A stretch of DNA of 64,000 nt. Origin: Gammaproteobacteria bacterium. Its GTDB lineage: Bacteria; Pseudomonadota; Gammaproteobacteria; UBA1113. Numbering within the stretch: position 1 is the first letter of the stretch; every line of letters starts with the position of its first letter. The notes beneath the pieces are model-generated. The model was given only the letters and a program-made list of their open reading frames with translations, did not search any database and was not told where the DNA came from. Shown here piece by piece: positions 37,959 through 46,209 of this stretch. Both the position numbers and the translations under genes were made by a program. Where the stretch lies: the NCBI GenBank assembly GCA_021773295.1, contig JAJFKI010000081.1:62001-126000 (forward strand), written 5' to 3'.

Positions 37959-38948
37959 TTAGCGGAGTGACTCTGCGACTTCCTTGGCGGCATAGGTGAT
38001 GATGAAGTCTGCGCCGGCACGCTTGATGGCAGTTAATGCCTCTAGCATTGCGGTCTTTTCATCAAGCCAGCCCTTTTCGGCGGCAGCTTTGATCATGGCG
38101 TATTCGCCACTGACGTGGTAAGCGCCTAGAGGCATGCTGGGAAAGTGTTGTTTAACTTGATGGATGATGTCTAAGTAAGTATGGGCCGGTTTGACGATGA
38201 ACATGTCGGCGCCTTCCTTGACGTCTAACGTCGCTTCTAATAATGCTTCATTGCCATTAGCAACGTCCATTTGGTAGGTTTTGCGGCAGCCAAATTGGGG
38301 CGCACCTTCTGCTGCATCGCGAAATGGCCCGTAAAAGGCGGAGGCGTATTTTACCGCATAACTCATGATGGGTGTGTTTTCAAAAGACGCGTCATCTAGC
38401 GCATTGCGAATGGCTTGCACCATGCCGTCCATGTTAGCACTAGGAGCAATGATGTTGGTGCCAGCTTTTGCTAAGCTAACCGCTTGTTGTCCTAGTAACT
38501 CAATCGTTGCGTCGTTATCAACGTCACCGGTACCATCAGTATTATTGAGGACACCGCAATGCCCATGAGAGGTATATTCACAAAAACACACATCACTGAT
38601 AATAAGTAACTGTGGTGCGACTTCTTTAATCGTACGAATCGCTTGTTGAATAATACCTGTATCTGATAGGCTATGACTACCTCGCTCATCTTTATGTTCT
38701 GGAATTCCAAACAGTAAAACCTTATCAATCCCTCGTGCCGTAATCGCGTCAATCTCTTGTGGTAATTGATCCAAAGACCACTGACAATGCCCAGGCATAC
38801 TCGCAATCGGGCAACGCACGCCTTCACCATGCTTAATAAACAATGGCAACACAAAATCACTGACACTCAAACGAGTTTCTCTAACTAACTGCCTAACTCG
38901 CTCATCATAACGTCTTCTACGCATTCTAAGATTCGGAAACTGACTCAT
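37959..38948 (-). CDS. hemB: Delta-aminolevulinic acid dehydratase (porphobilinogen synthase)
   Basis: Condenses two 5-aminolevulinate molecules to porphobilinogen in haem synthesis. DVCFCEYTSHGHCG has the three Cys of the Zn-dependent form. The two active-site lysines are in YAVKYASAFYGPFRDA and MFIVKPAHTYLD. NMDGMVQAIR and GAYHVSGEYAMI are also present. 329 aa, normal. Single gene, divergent from the glutamine amidotransferase. Confidence 0.97.
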   Translation of the reverse strand: MSQFPNLRMRRRRYDERVRQLVRETRLSVSDFVLPLFIKHGEGVRCPIASMPGHCQWSLDQLPQEIDAITARGIDKVLLFGIPEHKDERGSHSLSDTGIIQQAIRTIKEVAPQLLIISDVCFCEYTSHGHCGVLNNTDGTGDVDNDATIELLGQQAVSLAKAGTNIIAPSANMDGMVQAIRNALDDASFENTPIMSYAVKYASAFYGPFRDAAEGAPQFGCRKTYQMDVANGNEALLEATLDVKEGADMFIVKPAHTYLDIIHQVKQHFPSMPLGAYHVSGEYAMIKAAAEKGWLDEKTAMLEALTAIKRAGADFIITYAAKEVAESLR

Positions 38949-38969
38949 TTGGACTCCTCACCCTACGCC

Positions 38970-38985
38970 CTCCCCCGCAGGGGAG
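38970..38985. repeat. CTCCCC-CGCA-GGGGAG hairpin
   Basis: Perfect 6-bp stem with a 4-nt loop, in the divergent region between hemB and the amidotransferase gene. It resembles the other CTCCCC/GGGGAG units in this window. Neither neighbour is transcribed through it as a 3' end, so it is a repeat rather than a terminator. Confidence 0.5.
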
Positions 38986-39127
38986 AAGGAAAAAAAGCAT
39001 TATACCATTTCCCTGCCAAAATTCTATCCACATCCCCAGTTCCACCCCCTTAGCAAAAAATTAACTGATTTTGATGCTAAACTATAACGTAGCAATAAAG
39101 AATAAATACAGATAGAGGAGACTGTCT

Positions 39128-40045
39128 ATGTGTCGGGCCTTGACGTATTTCGGTCAACAAATACCACTCGACGATTTACTCTATAAGCCTGATAATTCGT
39201 TGATTAAGCAAGCCTATGATCCTCTAATGATGAGGTACATTCAAAACTTGGCTGGCTTTGGTATGGCACTATGGGATAAAAATTCATTTGCGCCAGAAAG
39301 GCCGTTTTTGTATAGAACCCCGAATTTGCCTTTTTTTGACATCAACCTTAAACGCTTTTCGGAAAAAGCGCATACAGACTGCCTCTTGGCCCATGTGCGC
39401 GGCGTGGGCTATAGTGAAACGGAGTTGGTATTACAACAAAATGCCCATCCTTTTTTATTTCCTAATCATAAACTCTCACTCGCTCACAATGGTCAACTCG
39501 CTATGTTTAATAAAATGAAATTTAGCTTGCTACCATACATCAAGCATGAATATGCCACCAATATTCTTGGTACTACTGATAGCGAGTGGTTGTATGCTTT
39601 GTTAATGTCACAACTTGAAACCCCAGAAGATGAGTTAGATGCCAGAAAAGTAACTGAAGCTATTTTCAAAACGTTTGATATCATCAAAAAAATACGCGCC
39701 GAACATAAAATCGCAATCTCCTCGCCGGCCAATTTATTCATTACTAACGGTGAGTTCCTGATAGTCACGCGTTACGTGTTTGATTTCGGCTGTTATCCTG
39801 TTAGCTATGAGCGGGCCCACTTACTTTACCATAGCTTATGGTATACCTACGGCGAAAAATACGGGAAATACGGTGACGAATATAAAATGTCGGGGGGTGA
39901 TAAAAAACACAGTGTTATTATTTCCTCAGAACCACTCACCAGTGATACCACCACATGGATTGAAGTACCAGAATACTCTCTGATGATTGCAAGCAAGCGT
40001 GATCACAACGAGATAAACATTAATATCACCGATATTTTCATTTAG
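39128..40045 (+). CDS. Class II glutamine amidotransferase (Ntn hydrolase)
   Basis: 305-aa protein starting MCRALTYFGQ, so after Met removal Cys2 is the N-terminal nucleophile of the class II amidotransferase fold. The other family parts are present: HVRGVGYSETELVLQQNAHPF, LAHNGQLAMFNKMK and GTTDSEWLYALL (YafJ/EgtC-like). Strong Shine-Dalgarno GAGGAG before ATG. It releases ammonia from glutamine or acts as an amidohydrolase on a gamma-glutamyl compound. A GCS2-type ligase lies 5 kb away, a family often linked to such amidotransferases. Physiological substrate unknown. Confidence 0.85.
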   Translation: MCRALTYFGQQIPLDDLLYKPDNSLIKQAYDPLMMRYIQNLAGFGMALWDKNSFAPERPFLYRTPNLPFFDINLKRFSEKAHTDCLLAHVRGVGYSETELVLQQNAHPFLFPNHKLSLAHNGQLAMFNKMKFSLLPYIKHEYATNILGTTDSEWLYALLMSQLETPEDELDARKVTEAIFKTFDIIKKIRAEHKIAISSPANLFITNGEFLIVTRYVFDFGCYPVSYERAHLLYHSLWYTYGEKYGKYGDEYKMSGGDKKHSVIISSEPLTSDTTTWIEVPEYSLMIASKRDHNEININITDIFI

Positions 40046-40077
40046 TGTATGATGAAAATGCGGTTTTCCCAAGCCAC

Positions 40078-40109
40078 GTCGTTCCGGCCTTAAACCGGGA
40101 TGACAGCGT
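40078..40109. repeat. REP-like CCGGCCTTAAACCGG hairpin
   Basis: Imperfect inverted repeat CGTCGTTCCGG...CCGGGATGAC, the same family as 13805-13839, between the convergent amidotransferase and MBL-hydrolase genes. A GGGGGCTTAAAGCCC hairpin follows. Probably a transcriptional boundary. Confidence 0.55.
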
Positions 40110-40202
40110 GGGGGGCTTAAAGCCCAAATTCACGGACATAACTCGCTTAAAAAGTGTCGCTCCCTCAGTGCATAAATATCGCATTTTGAAGTAGGTTTAA
40201 AC

Positions 40203-40982
40203 TTAATAAATGTTTTCATCGGTGAAATCGAATTCTTGACCCTTAACAACAAAGCCTTTAAAGCCATCTGCTACTGCATCATAAGGATTATGTGGATTGT
40301 AATGGTATAACCACATTTTTCTTTTCACCTCAGGGCTGAGCGTGCTTAATTCCGTGTAATGAGCATGGACGCCACTTTTGAATCGTGCTGTTTCGCAATC
40401 ATGGAAAATCAAATCGGCAGCGTCATAAAAGTCATTGATTTGTGATGGCGCAAATTGTGTATCAGTGGTTAAAAAAATCTTTTTGCCTGATACCTCAAAT
40501 ATTAATCCAAAGCTTGGGACAATTTTAAAACCGTCCATGACATGCACCGTTTGTATGGTTCTAAACTTTAAATTGTCCCACATGAAAAGACCGTTGGCAT
40601 TAACTTCTTGTACATCGAAAAAAGACGATAGGCTCGCAATTTCACCTTGCAATGAGCGCATACCGCCGGCTAATACTTGATTCCATAATTGTTTCGTTAA
40701 ACTATCATCAATGTATAGGCTTGGCCTACCCATAGTTGGGTCAAATTTATGAGTGAAACCGAGCCATTCTAAGCCACCCGCATGGTCCCCATGTAAATGG
40801 CTAATATAAACGTGTTGAATGTCTTTATAGGTTAAGCCTTGCTCTTGTAAGGAGAGTCTGGCATCAGAACCGCAATCGATGAGTAATTTACTACCTCCAG
40901 GCGAGAACAACACCATATTGGAGTGATAATTATCTGCCCCAGTTGTAAATGCTGATCCTGTACCTAAAAATAGTAATTTCAT
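40203..40982 (-). CDS. MBL-fold metallo-hydrolase (RNase Z/phosphodiesterase-like)
   Basis: 259-aa metallo-beta-lactamase fold protein. LFLGTGSAFTTG at the start, the metal motif HLHGDH (His62, His64, Asp66, His67), then TVHVMDG, TTDTQFAP and a late DCETARFKSGVHAHYTEL/LYHYNPHNP that supplies further His. This pattern fits the RNase Z or cyclic phosphodiesterase branch. It lies 18 nt after the cNMP-CPBP gene in one leftward unit, so hydrolysis of a cyclic nucleotide signal is an attractive but unproven role. Confidence 0.85.
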   Translation of the reverse strand: MKLLFLGTGSAFTTGADNYHSNMVLFSPGGSKLLIDCGSDARLSLQEQGLTYKDIQHVYISHLHGDHAGGLEWLGFTHKFDPTMGRPSLYIDDSLTKQLWNQVLAGGMRSLQGEIASLSSFFDVQEVNANGLFMWDNLKFRTIQTVHVMDGFKIVPSFGLIFEVSGKKIFLTTDTQFAPSQINDFYDAADLIFHDCETARFKSGVHAHYTELSTLSPEVKRKMWLYHYNPHNPYDAVADGFKGFVVKGQEFDFTDENIY

Positions 40983-41000
40983 TGCATTTCCGTAAACTCT

Positions 41001-42239
41001 CTACAAACTAAATAATAAACCACTGTGTCCTATGCCTCCTAAGAAGTAGAGTATCCATAATCCAACAATGGCATGAGATAATGCCACCCCCACAATTGAG
41101 CGCTGCCTCGTAAAAAGGAATCCCCAACAAATATAGGGAATGATCATCAATGCCATGGTGTAATAATCAAAATGTGTATATAAAGCTGAAAATATTATCG
41201 CTGACGTGATGATTGCGATTAGCTTCACATAATGTCCAAAAAATATTTTCTCGATCGTGCTCAGCAAAATGCCTCTAGCAAACAATTCTTGGAAAAATGC
41301 TAGCACACAAAAAGAAACGATTATTGTAATATTTAATAGGATGGTATTGGCCTCGCTGGCCTGTGATACTTTATATCCAATAAAACTGAAGTCCCACAAC
41401 TGCCACTGCTGCCCGATGACCAAAAATAACCACTTTAAGACAGTGACAAATATGATTAAGCCCAAGCTCAGCAGCAAGGACTCAGTCACTGAGCGCATGG
41501 AATAATTAAAGCGCAAGCCAAATCGGGACATGTGACCTACTTTCTTTTCAATAATGGATAAGGTGAAATAACCAAAGACTAACGCTAACGGTGCCGCTAC
41601 CATTAATTTAACGATAAAAGAAAGACCACTGTTGTATACCAACACAGTAATAAAGCAGTAAAGCGCCAACATTGCCACCGCTAGGGCAAAACTTATGGCC
41701 ATTTCTAAACGCCGATTGGCATGGCTTAACTCTGTTTGCAGCCCTTCATTGGTTTTTAGTTGTTTTTTCTTATCCGTTATCGCTTCCACCGTGATTTCAC
41801 TGGTGGAACGCACATAATTGACTAGTATTCTTAATAAATTCGTCACAACTTGGGAATAAGTCTGCACTCCCTGCTGGTGCAGGGTCTTTAAATCTTTTAC
41901 ATTAATCATAACCACCACCGTCGGGACGAGTGCTTGGACAGACGCAGACCTCGGAGCACTGTCTACCAGACTCATCTCGCCGATGGTGTCCTCTGATTTT
42001 CGAGTAAAGATTTGTGTTTTAGAAGCATCGCTGCTTTTTTTAACGATTTCAACGACGCCTTCTTTTATGATGTATAAACCCTCGGTTGTTTCACCCTCTT
42101 GCATGATGTAATCGCCAGAGGCATAGGACAAGGTGCTGATCATGGGTAAGAACCCTAATAGTTGCTCATCGGACAGCCCCTCAAAAAGAGAATTCTTTTT
42201 AAGCAGCTCAATCAGCGCTTGTTGGTCCTGTTCTGTCAT
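41001..42239 (-). CDS. Cyclic-nucleotide-binding domain fused to CPBP intramembrane protease
   Basis: 412-aa two-domain protein. Residues about 15-140 form a cNMP fold with an intact phosphate-binding cassette, GEMSLVDSAPRSASV (Glu88, Arg97). A polar linker (150-178, KKKQLKTNEGLQTELSHANRR) leads to about eight TM helices (180-412) with the CPBP/Abi motifs: QELFARG (Glu318, Arg322; the first family Glu is Gln317), THFDY (His356) and LSHAIVGLW (His389). It would be a membrane protease or scaffold gated by a cyclic nucleotide. First gene of the leftward unit; divergent from the SulP gene. Confidence 0.85.
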   Translation of the reverse strand: MTEQDQQALIELLKKNSLFEGLSDEQLLGFLPMISTLSYASGDYIMQEGETTEGLYIIKEGVVEIVKKSSDASKTQIFTRKSEDTIGEMSLVDSAPRSASVQALVPTVVVMINVKDLKTLHQQGVQTYSQVVTNLLRILVNYVRSTSEITVEAITDKKKQLKTNEGLQTELSHANRRLEMAISFALAVAMLALYCFITVLVYNSGLSFIVKLMVAAPLALVFGYFTLSIIEKKVGHMSRFGLRFNYSMRSVTESLLLSLGLIIFVTVLKWLFLVIGQQWQLWDFSFIGYKVSQASEANTILLNITIIVSFCVLAFFQELFARGILLSTIEKIFFGHYVKLIAIITSAIIFSALYTHFDYYTMALMIIPYICWGFLFTRQRSIVGVALSHAIVGLWILYFLGGIGHSGLLFSL

Positions 42240-42465
42240 ATAGTAATCCGAGGTTTTTCTTTAATTCTAGTCGGTTTACATGATTTATCGAAAATTTCCT
42301 TTGATTTGCTAGATATTTCAAAGGCTTGGCTTAGAAACATACCTGCTTTGCTCCCTCTAATATAAAAAAAATCCTTTTGACTCAGCCTGATGGTAGATTG
42401 CTGCCGCTGTTTCTAGGATAATCCTACAAACGGATAGCGCCAGGATAACGGAATAAGATTTCAAC
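42240..42465. promoter_or_regulatory. Shared divergent promoter region of the cNMP-domain cluster
   Basis: 226 bp between the leftward cNMP-CPBP gene and the rightward SulP gene, AT-rich in the middle. It contains TTTCTAGGATAATC (42410-42423), shared with the 16964-17000 area, and three GGATA(A/G) words between 42416 and 42453. No known operator is recognised. Both arms of the cluster are probably controlled from here. Confidence 0.4.
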
Positions 42466-44694
42466 ATGTACAGTGAAAGCATTGCCAGTAGAAAATTTTG
42501 GTCTCAATATAAAATCAGTGATTTGTTTAATGACACTATTCTCGGCGTCCTCCAGGGCTCTATCGTCATTGTCGTCTGTATTTCCTTCGCCTCATTAATT
42601 TTTAGTGGGCAGTTACACCTCTTCATCCTAAGGGGTATTAGTATTGTGATGATAAGCACTATATCTCTTTATCTCATACTAGCCTTAATCGGTAGCTTCC
42701 CCTTAGCCGTTAGCATGACTCAAGATAAGCCAGCTATTTTGTATGGCTTGATTGGTGCCGGTATTGCCAGTGAATTAGTCGCCCAGGGTCATTCTCAAGC
42801 GTTGCTGCCAACCTTTTACTGCGCTATTTTAATTACGGGCATGATAACTAGTTTGGTCTTGTTGTTACTGGGATTGTTTAGATTAGGCAACATGGTTCGA
42901 TTTGTACCTTATCCTGTTATCGGAGGATTTTTAGCGGGGACGGGTTGGTTAATCATCGTCGGTTCTTTTGCGGTAACAACTAATCACGCTTTGCATATCA
43001 ATAATCTTATGCAATTTACATCCGACAAAATGCTGGCTTTGTGGGTACCTGGCGTTGCTTTTGGTTTGCTAATGTTTATCTTACAAAAAAAAGTTTCCCA
43101 TCCACTACTGATGCCCATGACGATTATTATTGGCCTTATTATCTTCTACGCCACGATAAAAACAATGGGTTTATCGATTGCGGCGGCCGAAAGCAGAGGC
43201 TATATGTTAGGCCCCTTCCCCAAGGGGGGCTTGCTAGTATTGCCTACGCTTAAACTCTTTCATGGTATTGATTGGCATGTGATTGCATCGCAATGGGGGA
43301 ACATCGTCTCCATTGTTGTGTTAACGCCTATTGCAGTATTACTAAACGCGGGTGGCGTAGAAGTCGCAACGCGTTACAATATTAATTTTGACAAAGAATT
43401 AAATTATACCGGACTTGGAAACTTAATCGGCACCTTGTTGGGTGGTGGCGCTGTTGGGTACCAAGCATTTTCTCTTTCAGCGCTTAACTTTGAGCTCGGC
43501 GCAAAGTCTAGACTTGTAAGTGTTATAGGCACGATTTGTTGTATCGCTGTTTTATTCGTTGGGGTTCAGGTTGTTTCTATTCTCCCAAAATTTATTTTTA
43601 GTGGTTTATTATTTTATTTTGGCATAAGCTTACTCTACGAGTGGCTGATTACTACCATAATTAGTTTCAATAAATGGGAATACTTAGTAATCTTTGTAAT
43701 CTTTATTATCATCGCCGTTGACAACTTTCTTGCGGGCATTGCGGCGGGTTTAGTGTTCTCATTATTTATTTTTGTCATGCAATATAGCCGGGTGAAGATT
43801 ATTCGTCGCGCCGCCAGTGCTGCTTTACTGCATAGCAATGTTGAACGAAACTTAACAATCCAAACGCTTTTGTCAAAAGAAGGTGACTCGGTTTTTATTA
43901 TTCAGTTACAGGGGTATCTGTTTTTTGGTAATACCAAAACGATCCTTGATTTATCCGTTACGCGACTCTACAGTACCTCACATTTGCCGCTGAAATACTT
44001 GATACTCGACTACTATGAAGTACAAGGTGCTGATAGTTCAACTGCGAATAGCTTTATCAAGCTTTATAATATTTGCCGAAAAAGAAATGTGACACTTATC
44101 TTATCTGGTTTATCAAAACACTTGATCCAATCGATGCAACATCATATCGACTTTGAAAGGTATCCCTACTTATTTTTTCGCGACTTAGATCATGCTTTAG
44201 AGTGGTGTGAAACAAAAATTATTAATGCCTACGAAACTCGCCACAAAATTGATTTATCTTGGGTAAGGCACTTAGAACATATCTTCCCCGATCAAAAAGA
44301 CCGTCGTACCATTGTCAATTATTTTAAACCACTGGCACTACCGGAAAACTCACGCTTATTTTCCCAAGGTGATGCGGCCGATACTTTATATTTTGTGGAA
44401 AGTGGCAAACTGGAAATTATCCACACGAATCCTGATGGCGAAAGGCATCGTATTAGCACCGTTAGCAAAGGCACGATTATTGGCGAAATGGCCGTATATT
44501 CGAAAGGGAGCCGCTCTGCCTCTGTCTACAGCGTCGAAGAATCGAAGCTTTATTACATTGACAAGGCCAGTTTAGCGTTAATGACCACAGAGCACCCTGG
44601 CTTGGCCGCGCTGTTTCACCAGTCTATTGCTGAGCAGCTCACCATGCGTTTGCTCAGGGCTAACAGTGTTATACAGAGCCTAATATATCATTAA
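42466..44694 (+). CDS. SulP-family anion transporter with STAS and cyclic-nucleotide-binding domains
   Basis: 742-aa protein. Residues about 20-440 form the SulP/SLC26 membrane domain (10 or more hydrophobic segments; FVPYPVIGGFLAGTGWLI and GYQAFSLSALNFELGAKSRL are typical). A STAS domain spans about 460-585 (LKYLILDYYEVQGADSSTANSF). A C-terminal cNMP domain spans about 605-730, with an intact cassette GEMAVYSKGSRSASV (Glu674, Arg683). It probably imports an anion such as sulfate, bicarbonate or a carboxylate, gated by a nucleotide. First gene of the rightward unit. Confidence 0.9.
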   Translation: MYSESIASRKFWSQYKISDLFNDTILGVLQGSIVIVVCISFASLIFSGQLHLFILRGISIVMISTISLYLILALIGSFPLAVSMTQDKPAILYGLIGAGIASELVAQGHSQALLPTFYCAILITGMITSLVLLLLGLFRLGNMVRFVPYPVIGGFLAGTGWLIIVGSFAVTTNHALHINNLMQFTSDKMLALWVPGVAFGLLMFILQKKVSHPLLMPMTIIIGLIIFYATIKTMGLSIAAAESRGYMLGPFPKGGLLVLPTLKLFHGIDWHVIASQWGNIVSIVVLTPIAVLLNAGGVEVATRYNINFDKELNYTGLGNLIGTLLGGGAVGYQAFSLSALNFELGAKSRLVSVIGTICCIAVLFVGVQVVSILPKFIFSGLLFYFGISLLYEWLITTIISFNKWEYLVIFVIFIIIAVDNFLAGIAAGLVFSLFIFVMQYSRVKIIRRAASAALLHSNVERNLTIQTLLSKEGDSVFIIQLQGYLFFGNTKTILDLSVTRLYSTSHLPLKYLILDYYEVQGADSSTANSFIKLYNICRKRNVTLILSGLSKHLIQSMQHHIDFERYPYLFFRDLDHALEWCETKIINAYETRHKIDLSWVRHLEHIFPDQKDRRTIVNYFKPLALPENSRLFSQGDAADTLYFVESGKLEIIHTNPDGERHRISTVSKGTIIGEMAVYSKGSRSASVYSVEESKLYYIDKASLALMTTEHPGLAALFHQSIAEQLTMRLLRANSVIQSLIYH

Positions 44695-44765
44695 TTATTG
44701 GACGCATGTGGTCGCCGCATGTTTTTGGAAATTTGTACTAAGCTGAGAATAGGAGTGTTTCAGTT

Positions 44766-46205
44766 ATGAGGGGCCAACGTTGTATGGGCAAACAAATTGA
44801 TTCTGATGGTAAAATTAACAGCAACCCATCAGACTTTACCAAAAGACTCATCGATGAAACTCAATTATTAGAGGACTGGTTTAGACAAAAAATGTTTACC
44901 CAGAACCCTAAACAAATTGGTTTCGAGTTGGAGTTTAGTATTCTCAATAAAAAGATGCTGCCGGCGCAAAGGAATTTAAGCTTTATTCAATCGCTGCATT
45001 GTGATGCGGTCGTGCCTGAGGTTTGCAAACCCTCTTTAGAAATCAATGCTAATTATTGTAATTTAGAAAATGATGCCTTAACAAAAGCTTGCAAAAATTT
45101 AACGAGGTATTGGAAATTATGCGAAGCGCACGCGGCTAAGAAAGGCTTACATGCCATTAACATTGGCACGCTGCCCACGGGGCGCGCTGAAGACTTTACC
45201 TTTAACACACTCACCGAATTGGAACGTTACTCCGCTATCAATGAGCACTTAGCAAAATATCGCCATCACGTGCCCATTCATATTGACATTGAGTCCAAAG
45301 AACATTTAGATATTTATAAAAATAGTGTCGCGTTAATGGGTGCCACTTCTGCTTTTCAAATTCATTTGCGGGTAGGGTTAGATGAGTCTGTGCGATATTA
45401 TAATTCTTCGATGATTTTGTCTGGTCTCATGCTTGCTGTTGGCAGTAATTCACCTTTCTTATTGAATAAAGAACTGTGGGAAGAAACTCGCATTCCTTTA
45501 TTCGAACAAATGCTCGGCACTCCTGGTCAGGACGAGTATAAGCAACGAGTATCGATAGGTGATGGTTATATTAACGAATGTCTGTTTGAGCTGTTCCATG
45601 ATAATTTATACTATCCACCATTGGTGGTTGCTAGTAAGCCCGAAGAAAGTAATGAACCTTTGTGGCATGTGCGATTACAAAATGGAACTGTGCACAGATG
45701 GATTAGACCAATCATCGACGTGTCTGACATGAGTTCACCCCATTTGCGTATCGAGTATCGCGTATTACCCGCTGGGCCAACCATAACAGATATGATCGCC
45801 AATGCCGCTTTATTCTGCGGCGCGCTAGAAGTATTATCAACCCAAGCAACGCCACCAGAAGCACAACTACCCTTCCAAAAAGCAAAAGAAAACTTTTATA
45901 ATGCCGCAAGGAGTGGACTTGATTGCCAACTTCATTGGTATAAGAACCAAACACTCCCAGCCAGTGATATCTTGCTCAACGAAATTATTCCTGCAGCACA
46001 TAAAGGGTTAGAAATGCTTAATATAAAAACCTCTGATATTGAGTTTTATCTGGATATTATTAAGCAAAGGATTTTAAAACATCAAACAGGAAGCATTTGG
46101 CAGCGACAATTTGCTGATCTTCATAATAAGGATTTGATGGCCTTAGTAAAAACATACATTGAGATGCAACACAAAGGTCTTCCTGTTCATCAGTGGCCAG
46201 TGTAG
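44766..46205 (+). CDS. GCS2-type carboxylate-amine ligase (glutamate-cysteine ligase-like)
   Basis: 479-aa member of the glutamine-synthetase-fold GCS2 family (YbdK-like). The ATP/metal motif GFELEFSIL is at 52-60 (Glu54, Glu56), KPSLEINAN carries another metal Glu, and FQIHLRVGL, ILSGLMLAVGSNSPFL and HLRIEYRVLPAGPTITDMIANA are strong family stretches. AGGAG lies 10 nt before the ATG. It could make gamma-glutamyl-cysteine or another amide; the amino substrate cannot be read from the sequence. Four nt separate it from the tandem cNMP gene. Confidence 0.85.
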   Translation: MRGQRCMGKQIDSDGKINSNPSDFTKRLIDETQLLEDWFRQKMFTQNPKQIGFELEFSILNKKMLPAQRNLSFIQSLHCDAVVPEVCKPSLEINANYCNLENDALTKACKNLTRYWKLCEAHAAKKGLHAINIGTLPTGRAEDFTFNTLTELERYSAINEHLAKYRHHVPIHIDIESKEHLDIYKNSVALMGATSAFQIHLRVGLDESVRYYNSSMILSGLMLAVGSNSPFLLNKELWEETRIPLFEQMLGTPGQDEYKQRVSIGDGYINECLFELFHDNLYYPPLVVASKPEESNEPLWHVRLQNGTVHRWIRPIIDVSDMSSPHLRIEYRVLPAGPTITDMIANAALFCGALEVLSTQATPPEAQLPFQKAKENFYNAARSGLDCQLHWYKNQTLPASDILLNEIIPAAHKGLEMLNIKTSDIEFYLDIIKQRILKHQTGSIWQRQFADLHNKDLMALVKTYIEMQHKGLPVHQWPV

Positions 46206-46209
46206 GACA

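Noticed and set aside
40186-40200. Third copy of the murI/priA arm repeat (ATCGCATTTTGAAGTA)
   Set aside because: Only about 15 bases are similar and the arm is not continued; chance similarity cannot be excluded.
42410-42423. Third copy of the 29-bp bioA/M16 repeat upstream of the SulP gene
   Set aside because: Only 14 identical bases, a length expected by chance in this much sequence.
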